A stretch of 7,208 nt of DNA from Planctomycetota bacterium. GTDB taxonomy: Bacteria > Planctomycetota > UBA1135. The stretch lies in assembly GCA_003501525.1 (NCBI GenBank), contig DNPI01000188.1, positions 1 to 7,208 of the forward strand. The letters run 5' to 3'. A program made the translations under genes and the position numbers. The notes under the pieces were generated by a model, which worked only from the letters and a program-made list of their open reading frames with translations, searched no databases and had not been told where the DNA came from. Below, piece by piece: positions 1-5,810 of this stretch (the first letter of the stretch is position 1; each line of letters begins with the position of its first letter).

Positions 1-465
1 TAAAGCACCATAGCCACCGCTAGATTTACCGACCACAATCCGGCGGCCTTGGCCGCCACAGCCCCATTCCGCTTCGGCCGCAGGGATTAGCTCATCCAAC
101 AGCATGTCTTCATAACGACCTGTTCCTGGAGAATTCAGGTATTGCGAACCGCCAAGTCGAGTTTCACAAGACGGCCAGAGAAAAACTGCGGGAGGCACTT
201 CGCCTGACTCCATCCACCCCGCCAATCGTTCAGGGAGGTTTTCTTGCCACAACGACCCCTTGTTTAAGACCTTGTGCCCGAATCCGGTATATCCCACGAG
301 AACGCAAACAAGCGGAAGCCCTTCTCCGCCTCCCGAAGGAAGGAGAACCGGGTGAGCCCGTTTCGCAGGATCACCAAGGGGGTTACCTGCAAGAACTGTG
401 CTCTCAACGCTAAAGACCGAAAGCTTCGAGCCGCCTGTTAGTTCTCGTTGGTATTGGAAATCCAT
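1..465 (-). CDS. Alpha/beta-hydrolase-fold putative esterase, N-terminal part (cut by left edge)
   Basis: An uninterrupted minus-strand reading frame runs from an ATG at 465 to the left edge, giving 155 residues with no stop. The translation contains GNPLGDP near residues 27-33, a VCVLVGYTGFG strand/turn near 53-63 (oxyanion-hole region of the fold), TRLGGSQYLNSP near 102-113, and the nucleophile elbow GKSSG at 146-150, so Ser148 is the likely catalytic serine. This layout matches the putative esterase family (esterase D/enterochelin esterase-like, PF00756 type). The catalytic Asp and His would lie in the missing C-terminal part. The ATG is the only start before an in-frame stop at 520-522, so the start is well constrained, although the ribosome binding site is weak. 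No signal peptide is visible, suggesting a cytoplasmic enzyme. The natural substrate cannot be told. The gene is divergent from the mltA-like gene. Confidence 0.85.
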   Translation of the reverse strand, partial: MDFQYQRELTGGSKLSVFSVESTVLAGNPLGDPAKRAHPVLLPSGGGEGLPLVCVLVGYTGFGHKVLNKGSLWQENLPERLAGWMESGEVPPAVFLWPSCETRLGGSQYLNSPGTGRYEDMLLDELIPAAEAEWGCGGQGRRIVVGKSSGGYGAL

Positions 466-605
466 GACTCGTGAAAATTCGAATGTTGATAGGACGCGTT
501 GCCGCGAGGAGAAGTCGCATTACTCCTGCTCTATTTTCGCGATATCGAGCAGGAAAAAACAAGGAAAGCTTGCACTGGGTATCAACCTCGGAATAGCCTG
601 ACGGG
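466..605. promoter_or_regulatory. Divergent intergenic region between esterase and MltA genes
   Basis: This 140-bp gap between two divergently read starts must hold the promoters for both directions. It contains a perfect 8-bp inverted repeat (524-554) and A/T-rich patches at 532-545 and 554-564. I could not find a convincing -35/-10 pair. TTGCAC at 570-575 has no acceptable -10 before the ATG at 606, and the minus-strand candidates are equally weak. The region assignment is therefore by position, not by recognised promoter motifs. Confidence 0.5.
524..554. repeat. Perfect inverted repeat, candidate operator
   Basis: TCCTGCTC at 524-531 is matched exactly by GAGCAGGA at 547-554, separated by a 15-base A/T-leaning spacer. 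The A-run follows the right arm on the plus strand, so it is not a rho-independent terminator for either strand. Its place between divergent genes fits a regulator binding site, but no known consensus is recognised. Confidence 0.4.
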
Positions 606-1781
606 ATGAAACAGGCAGCCACTGTCCTGGCCCTCGCTGGGCTAGCCTCCTGCGCGGCTCCAGTTGTTGAAGAAGTTGACCCTTTTGCTATTGAGCTTCC
701 ACCTGGCGAACTCGGTCTAGAGCCACTCCCTGATGGAACACCTTGGCCTGATTTTTCCATCGGATGGGCGCACCGAGAAGATCTCGCTCTTGCTACGGAG
801 TACAGCCTCGACTATTTAGCTAAACCCACGTCGGAAGAGTTTTTCCCATACGGACCCATCACGCATGAGCGGATGGTCAAATCACTAGAACGCTTTGGAG
901 ATCTAGTCCGAGAATCCACCGATGCCGAAGCATTTCGGGAATCACTCACTGAAGAGTTTGAGGTTTGGATGGCCCGGGGACGTAGTGACGAAGGAGAGGT
1001 CATGTTCACGGGATACTGCACCCCGATCCTCAAAGGCTCTCTTGAGCCCACCGATGTTTTTAAATACCCCCTCTTCAAAAAGCCTGAGGACTTGGTCAAA
1101 GGCAAAGATGGAGCAATCCTTGGCAGGCGGACAGCGGGCGGCGGACTCGCTCCATACTGGACTACCCGAGAATTGCACGACGGTGGACACCTGAAAGGGC
1201 TTGAACTCCTTTGGCTAGACGACGCATTCGATGCATATATCGCACAAGTCCAAGGCTCCGCTTTAATCGAGCTACCCGACGGCTCGCAAATGGAAATCGG
1301 CTATTCCGCAACCAATGGACAGGAATACAAGAGCGTCGGAAAGATGCTCCTCGATAAGGGCTTGCTTAAAAAATCGGAGCTGTCTCTTGCTCGGATGCGT
1401 GAATTCTTTGCTTCAAATCCGGAAGCTGTAGATGAAATCCTGCCCCTAAATCCCAGATTCGTCTTCTTTCAGGCTTCCGATGGAGGACCATTTGGGTGCT
1501 TAGGCCAACCTGTCACGGCTCTACATTCTCTAGCAACCGACAAAGATGTATTCCCTAGAGCCGCTCTCGCATATGCCGAAGTACGTCTTCCGGACTACAA
1601 CACAGAAGGGAAACTGGTCCAAAGGCCAATGCGATTTTTCGCGCTCGACCAGGACCGAGGGGGCGCCATACGCTCAGCAGGACGCTGCGATGTCTTTATT
1701 GGAGTCGGGCCAGAAGCTGTTGCTCGAGCCGGGCACGTGCTCTCGATGGGACGCCTCTATTACTTATTCCTAAAGGGATAG
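606..1781 (+). CDS. mltA: MltA-family membrane-bound lytic murein transglycosylase (lipoprotein)
   Basis: The 391-residue product is predicted to cleave the MurNAc-GlcNAc bond of peptidoglycan with formation of 1,6-anhydro-MurNAc, at the periplasmic face of the outer membrane. It begins with a short signal peptide and the lipobox LASC, making Cys16 the lipidation site; Ala at +2 fits outer-membrane sorting. The MltA domain shows FTGYCTP (134-140), GGGLAPYWTTRE (178-189), the AQVQGS strand (213-218), IGYSATNG (231-238), NPRFVFF (282-288) and GPFGCLGQPVTALHSLA (294-310). The C-terminal 3D domain has LDQDRGGAI (347-355) and RCDVFIGVG (360-368). Asp350 and Asp362 correspond to conserved aspartates, and Asp362 aligns with the catalytic Asp308 of E. 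coli MltA. Length is close to the E. coli protein (about 365). The second aromatic of the usual TGYY motif is Cys138, a mild oddity. The next gene starts 26 bp downstream in the same direction, suggesting co-transcription. Confidence 0.93.
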   Translation: MKQAATVLALAGLASCAAPVVEEVDPFAIELPPGELGLEPLPDGTPWPDFSIGWAHREDLALATEYSLDYLAKPTSEEFFPYGPITHERMVKSLERFGDLVRESTDAEAFRESLTEEFEVWMARGRSDEGEVMFTGYCTPILKGSLEPTDVFKYPLFKKPEDLVKGKDGAILGRRTAGGGLAPYWTTRELHDGGHLKGLELLWLDDAFDAYIAQVQGSALIELPDGSQMEIGYSATNGQEYKSVGKMLLDKGLLKKSELSLARMREFFASNPEAVDEILPLNPRFVFFQASDGGPFGCLGQPVTALHSLATDKDVFPRAALAYAEVRLPDYNTEGKLVQRPMRFFALDQDRGGAIRSAGRCDVFIGVGPEAVARAGHVLSMGRLYYLFLKG

Positions 1782-1807
1782 CCTCCTCGGAGATATCCTG
1801 CCGCTAG

Positions 1808-4054
1808 ATGGCACGAAAGCGTCGTGGATTTTGGGACCTCAATCATTCTTTGGTCCCCTTTGGCCTAGGAGAGACCAAGCCCGGGCATTTCCGTGAAATG
1901 CTCCGCATAATCTGGCAAAACCGAGACAATTTGCCGTATGCCTGGAAGGTGTTAACTCGCGGCGTATGCGACGGGTGCGCTCTGGGGACCAACGGGCTTA
2001 AAGATTGGACCATTGAGGGGACCCACCTGTGCATGGTGCGCCTTGAGCTGTTGCGCCTCAACACAATGCCGGGCTTCGACCCAAAAATCCTGGGAGATGT
2101 CGCTCCCCTTCAAGGGTTAACGAGCAGAGAACTGCGCGAACTCGGCCGCCTTCCGTTTCCGATGCGGCGCTTGCCCGGCGAACCCGGCTTCACCCGCATG
2201 AGTTGGGATGAATTATGGAGAGATATTGGGGCTCGATGGAGGGAAGCGGATCCAGACAAAACTGCCATGTATGTAACCAGCAGGGGGATTACGAACGAAA
2301 CGTATTACACCGCTGGCAAAGTTATGCGCTATCTGGGCTCACCTCACGTCGACAACTCCGCCCGACTCTGCCACTCCCCAAGCACGTCTGGATTAAAGAA
2401 CACCATCGGTGTCGCGGCAACGACCTGCTCATATCGAGACTTCTACGAATCAGACCTAATCGTGTTCTTTGGCTCAAACCCTGCCAACGACCAACCTGTA
2501 GCAACGAAATACTTGGAAGAAGCTAAAAAGAGAGGGGCAAGGATTCTTCAGGTAAACACCTACCGTGAGCCCGGGATGAAAAGGTATTGGGTGCCTTCCA
2601 GCCCTCGCTCTGCTCTTTTCGGAACCAAGCTTTGCGACAAAGATTTTCTCGTCCGTGTTGGCGGCGATCTCGCCTTTCTCAATGCCGCCGCCAAAATCCT
2701 TTTAGAGCGAGAGGCCTGGAAAAAAGATTTCATTAAAGACGCCGTAGACGGCTTCGAGGAATGGAAGGCCGCGCTGGAAGAGCAAGACATGGATGACCTC
2801 TGCGAAGCCGCTGGGACCACTCGCGAACAAATAGAAGATTTTGCCGCCGAAGTAGAGGCCGCGGACAAGGGAATATTTGTCTGGTCGATGGGCATCACAC
2901 AACATGTGCACGGTGCCGAGACTGTCTCAGCAATTGTGAACCTCGGATTACTGAAAGAATTTGTAGGGCGAGCAGGCTGCGGAATGATGCCCATTCGCGG
3001 ACACTCAGGAGTGCAAGGGGGCGCCGAAATGGGGGCTTACGCGACCTCGTTACCCGGCGGACTTCCCGTCGAGCCCGGCAATGCTGAGGATTTCTCCGCA
3101 ATGTGGGAATTCCCTGTCCCCTCAAGCCCTGGAATGACCACCGTCGAAGCTCTAGAGGCAGCCGGGCGAGGCGAGCTTGATGCTTTGTATTGCATCGGAG
3201 GTGATTTCCTAGGGACCATGCCCAATCCAGGGAGAATAGAAAGGGCCTTAAAAAGAATCCCCCTGCGTATTCATTCGGACATAGTTGTCACTAAACCCAT
3301 GCTGCTGCCGGCAAAGGAAGCGGTCTACCTGCTACCTGCGAGGACTCGTTATGAACAGGAAGGCGGGGGAACGGAAACCACAACTGAGCGGCGTGTAATT
3401 TTTTCACCTTACATTCCCGGTCACAACATAGGAGAAGCGCGCACAGAGTGGGAAATGTTGGTCCAGCTTGCGGAAGCCGTCGTTCCCGGCAGCGGAGAGA
3501 TTCTCGGCCTCGCCAACGCCGAAGCTGTACGCGCGGATATTGCGCAAGCCGTCCCTTTCTACTCCGGAATTGAAAAATTAAAGAAGCAAGGCGACCAGTT
3601 CCAATGGGGCGGCCCAATGCTCTGCACAGACCGGGAATTCCCAACAGAGAACGGAAAAGCCCGATTAGTCCCCGCGCAACCACCAAAGCTTGGAAAAAAG
3701 AGAAAGGCTGGAGTTTTCCTCTTGGCCACTAGACGCGGGAAACAATTCAACTCTATGGTCCAAAAAAACAGAGACCCCTTAACCGGGGCAGAAAGAGACC
3801 ATGTTTTAATGAACCCTAAGGACGCAGAAGAACTTGGTGTGGTGCACAACTCCTTGATTACTCTGCGCAGCAAAACGGGAGAATTCAAAGGACGCGCATT
3901 TCCGGCAGAAGTCGCGCGGGGAACCCTTCAGGGCCATTGGCCAGAAGTCAATGTTCTCATCCCACACGGGCGAGTGGATAAAAGCGGCGGAGTTCCGGAT
4001 TACAACGCAGAAGTCAAGGTCGAAGTCGGCGCGGAACGGCCAAGCCGAGGCTAA
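1808..4054 (+). CDS. FdhF/YdeP-family molybdopterin oxidoreductase
   Basis: A 748-residue member of the molybdopterin oxidoreductase superfamily, close to the usual length of the FdhF/YdeP (formate-dehydrogenase-alpha-like) family. The N-terminus carries GVCDGCALG (52-60) and THLC (72-75): three cysteines at 54, 57 and 75, typical of this family and unlike the four-Cys [4Fe-4S] motif of classical formate dehydrogenases. ARLCHSPS (185-192) aligns with the Sec/Cys segment of formate dehydrogenase, making Cys188 the likely molybdenum ligand. Further family signatures are FFGSNPANDQP (220-230), the MGITQHVHGAET stretch (about 360-372), PIRGHSGVQGG (about 397-407) and a C-terminal cofactor-binding domain from about 635, starting TRRGKQFNSM and ending near HWPEVNVLIPHGRVD. 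There is no Tat signal, so it is probably cytoplasmic with bis-MGD cofactor. The physiological substrate is unknown; formate dehydrogenase activity should not be assumed. A GGAG at 1789-1792 is rather far from the ATG. The 3' end overlaps the convergent transporter gene by 41 bp. Confidence 0.9.
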   Translation: MARKRRGFWDLNHSLVPFGLGETKPGHFREMLRIIWQNRDNLPYAWKVLTRGVCDGCALGTNGLKDWTIEGTHLCMVRLELLRLNTMPGFDPKILGDVAPLQGLTSRELRELGRLPFPMRRLPGEPGFTRMSWDELWRDIGARWREADPDKTAMYVTSRGITNETYYTAGKVMRYLGSPHVDNSARLCHSPSTSGLKNTIGVAATTCSYRDFYESDLIVFFGSNPANDQPVATKYLEEAKKRGARILQVNTYREPGMKRYWVPSSPRSALFGTKLCDKDFLVRVGGDLAFLNAAAKILLEREAWKKDFIKDAVDGFEEWKAALEEQDMDDLCEAAGTTREQIEDFAAEVEAADKGIFVWSMGITQHVHGAETVSAIVNLGLLKEFVGRAGCGMMPIRGHSGVQGGAEMGAYATSLPGGLPVEPGNAEDFSAMWEFPVPSSPGMTTVEALEAAGRGELDALYCIGGDFLGTMPNPGRIERALKRIPLRIHSDIVVTKPMLLPAKEAVYLLPARTRYEQEGGGTETTTERRVIFSPYIPGHNIGEARTEWEMLVQLAEAVVPGSGEILGLANAEAVRADIAQAVPFYSGIEKLKKQGDQFQWGGPMLCTDREFPTENGKARLVPAQPPKLGKKRKAGVFLLATRRGKQFNSMVQKNRDPLTGAERDHVLMNPKDAEELGVVHNSLITLRSKTGEFKGRAFPAEVARGTLQGHWPEVNVLIPHGRVDKSGGVPDYNAEVKVEVGAERPSRG

Positions 4055-4874
4055 GGAAAATAAAGGCTGCGCCGCCTAACGCCGCAGCACTCGGAAGGCC
4101 ATCGCCCAAAGGTACGCCCAAGAGCATTGCAAAAACTACCCCTGTGAAACCTATTTGAGTTGCGCGGGAAGCTGTTAAATGACTCAGAGCGTGCGTGAGG
4201 CAAACTTGACCTGACTGCGTCGCTAATCCTAGGACCAAAAGCCAAGGCCACTCTTCGGCAACAGGAAAGCGTGACCCCGCGCCCAAGCAATAGGCCAAAG
4301 GGATAGCAATAAGTGGGAAACACATGACAATTGTCATCGGATGCTCGCTCGCAGTAAGAATTCGCACTGTGCAGTAGGCCCCAGCAGAAAAAGCTGCGCA
4401 CCCAAGGGCGAAAAGGACTCCACCCTGTGATCCATCAGGAGAAAATCCCTGCACTAAAGCCACTCCAACTAAACCCAAAAGAAGGCCGACAAGCTGCTGG
4501 CCTTTCAATTTCTCACCAAGGGCAATCCCTCCTATGACAGCCGCAAAGAGGGGCGTTGTGTTGTAGAGAGTGACAGCGATCCCCAGGGGGACTCGTTCTA
4601 TCGCTTCAAAATAAAAAGCAAGTCCAACAAACCCCAGCACCGCTCTTTGCAGCAAAAGAAAAGGGCGCTTTGGGAGCGCGGCAGACCCTGCTTTGTAAAG
4701 AGCAAATCCAGTAATAACGACAGATATAAAGCTCCTCCACAAAATTTTGTCCATGGTCTCGACACTCGGGAGAAGGCGCGCGGAAGCCGCCATAACCGCA
4801 AACGAGGCCGCTGCAGCCAACATCCAGGCAACGCCCGGCGGAAGCAAATGTCGTTGGGTTGTGGAATCCGACAC
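4014..4874 (-). CDS. EamA/DMT-superfamily membrane transporter
   Basis: The frame encodes a strongly hydrophobic protein with about ten membrane segments arranged as two five-helix EamA repeats, as expected for the drug/metabolite transporter superfamily. Numbered from the GTG at 4874 (286 residues), the segments lie near 15-35, 43-60, 70-92, 95-119, 125-145, 152-175, 180-200, 209-229, 232-252 and 257-275. Repeat 1 carries the typical VTLYNTTPLFAAVIGGIALGEKL segment (about 101-123 in parts) and repeat 2 the corresponding stretch with LGDG where LGE is usual. Transported substrate cannot be predicted. The open frame extends upstream to 5060, but that extension is polar, unlike the family, and lies over the opposite-strand gene. 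GTG at 4874 is preferred; TTG at 4880 or ATG at 4823 (directly before helix 1) are alternatives, and none has a good ribosome binding site. It is convergent with the oxidoreductase and overlaps its last 41 bp. Confidence 0.85.
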   Translation of the reverse strand: MSDSTTQRHLLPPGVAWMLAAAASFAVMAASARLLPSVETMDKILWRSFISVVITGFALYKAGSAALPKRPFLLLQRAVLGFVGLAFYFEAIERVPLGIAVTLYNTTPLFAAVIGGIALGEKLKGQQLVGLLLGLVGVALVQGFSPDGSQGGVLFALGCAAFSAGAYCTVRILTASEHPMTIVMCFPLIAIPLAYCLGAGSRFPVAEEWPWLLVLGLATQSGQVCLTHALSHLTASRATQIGFTGVVFAMLLGVPLGDGLPSAAALGGAAFIFLSLGLAVPRRLRP

Positions 4875-4903
4875 TCCCAAGAGATAGCATCGCCGCAAGG
4901 GCC
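4875..4903. promoter_or_regulatory. Minimal divergent start region between transporter and GrpE-like gene
   Basis: With the preferred starts only about 29 bp separate the transporter (minus) from the GrpE-like gene (plus), so at least one promoter must lie within the other gene's 5' coding sequence. TAGCAT at 4885-4890 resembles a -10 box, but TTGTGG at 4859-4864 is 20 bp away, too far for a good sigma-70 pair. No CIRCE element or sigma-32 heat-shock promoter was recognised near here. Confidence 0.3.
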
Positions 4904-5803
4904 TTGTTTCAAGAAACCGAAGGTACACGTGTTTTGCTCTTAGGCGGGGAGGGAGACTCTCCTCTCGGACGAGCAATTCTTTCGGCCTGGCCGGCAGTCC
5001 GGCTAGAGCCGACGGGGTGTGCTCCTGCCGATTGGATACCTGCACTCCACGAACCCTCATTGGCAGGGATGGTCATTTTGACTGACAGCCTGCCCGCGCC
5101 GGCACTTCAAGTGCTTGCTGAACTCGCCAATACTCGGCCCGGACTGCGGGTGTTGCTTATTACGGGATCGCGTGGACTAGCTGGCGCAGAAACTCTTCTT
5201 TCTCTACCCGGGGTACAGGTGCTGCCTGAACCCTGGACACCTGCTGGACTGGCCTCGATAGCAGCTATGCCCGGTGGTGCAAAAGCACTTCCAGTACCGA
5301 ATCTCGAACCGCCGCCAGAGCATCTCGAGCCAACCACCGTTGGCAATGATTCTCCCGATTCATTGGACCAAATATGGGGACACTTGCGCGATGAAGACAA
5401 GCGCAAGGCTGACACCATTCAATCTCAAAACTTGGAGATAGCCCGGCTCAAAAGCGCACGTGAACAGCAAGCTGAACAAAGGGGAGCTGACCGCCTTTTA
5501 AAAGGAATTTTCCTTCACAGAGACCGCATTGCCTCGCTTCTCGAGGAAGCTCCAGAGGGACGAGGGCGGGCTCGAGCATCTGCAACGCTGCGCTCTCTTG
5601 ACGAATTTCTTATGAGCCAAGGAATTCAAATTGACGAAGATCCGGATCCGGAAGATTTCAGCCTCTCCCAAGTCGTCGCGCAGCGGCCGCGTATTGAATC
5701 GGACCCCCCTTCTAACCAAGTGGTTCGTAGACCCGCTTTCTTCCGCATGGAGGGAGATAGAAGGATTGTCCTAAGACCCGCTCAAATCGAAACTCTGAAC
5801 TGA
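4904..5803 (+). CDS. Receiver-like domain fused to GrpE-like nucleotide exchange factor
   Basis: Unusual 299-residue protein (from TTG 4904). Residues about 8-122 follow an alternating beta/alpha pattern like a response-regulator receiver: first strand RVLLLG (9-14), third strand ending VILTD with Asp61 at the phospho-acceptor position, fourth strand LLITG with Thr87, and LPEP (107-110) where the invariant Lys would be, here Glu109. The N-terminal acidic pair is replaced by GGEGD, so it may not be phosphorylated. A Pro-rich linker (123-143) precedes a charged helix (about 155-195) that could form a coiled coil. The C-terminal part resembles GrpE: LLKGIFLHRDRIASLL (198-213), then SLDEFLMSQGIQI (231-243), DPEDFSLSQVV (248-258) and the ending FRMEGDRRIVLRPAQIE (280-296), matching the GrpE beta-domain tail. 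The Hsp70 gene starts 7 bp downstream, which strengthens the call. The start is uncertain: TTG 4934 has a better-spaced GAAGG (4919-4923), and TTG 4859 opens the frame. Confidence 0.65.
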   Translation: MFQETEGTRVLLLGGEGDSPLGRAILSAWPAVRLEPTGCAPADWIPALHEPSLAGMVILTDSLPAPALQVLAELANTRPGLRVLLITGSRGLAGAETLLSLPGVQVLPEPWTPAGLASIAAMPGGAKALPVPNLEPPPEHLEPTTVGNDSPDSLDQIWGHLRDEDKRKADTIQSQNLEIARLKSAREQQAEQRGADRLLKGIFLHRDRIASLLEEAPEGRGRARASATLRSLDEFLMSQGIQIDEDPDPEDFSLSQVVAQRPRIESDPPSNQVVRRPAFFRMEGDRRIVLRPAQIETLN

Positions 5804-5810
5804 ATTTGCA

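Noticed and set aside
398..601. Plus-strand open frame of 67 codons in front of the MltA gene
   Set aside because: It overlaps the esterase 5' end on the opposite strand, has no recognisable protein pattern, and the esterase reading is strongly supported by family motifs.
1808..1870. Possible Tat signal from the RKRR cluster at the oxidoreductase N-terminus
   Set aside because: No hydrophobic stretch follows the arginines; the family's conserved N-terminal pattern begins directly, so export is not supported.
2560..2994. Minus-strand open frame of 144 codons inside the oxidoreductase gene
   Set aside because: Low-complexity, Ser/Ala/Arg-rich translation typical of an antisense shadow; the plus strand encodes conserved oxidoreductase sequence throughout.
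3291..3888. Two minus-strand frames of 131 and 109 codons over the oxidoreductase 3' half
   Set aside because: Arg/Ser/Pro-rich shadows with no domain pattern, lying over the well-supported cofactor-binding domain.
4066..4088. GCTGCG/CGCAGC hairpin followed on the minus strand by a T-rich run, resembling a terminator
   Set aside because: It lies inside the transporter reading frame, encoding the Ala/Gly-rich and Phe-rich part of its last helix, so codon content explains it; on the plus strand, after the oxidoreductase stop, no T-run follows.
4903..4916. CTTGTTTCAAG palindrome and TTTCAAGAAA, which looks like a eukaryotic heat-shock element next to a chaperone gene
   Set aside because: Eukaryotic heat-shock factors do not operate in bacteria, the arms are only four bases, and no bacterial CIRCE or sigma-32 motif accompanies it. 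Likely coincidence.
4875..5060. N-terminal extension of the transporter up to an ATG at 5060
   Set aside because: The extra 62 residues are polar and charged, unlike DMT proteins which begin close to helix 1, and the region is coding on the plus strand for the receiver-like domain.
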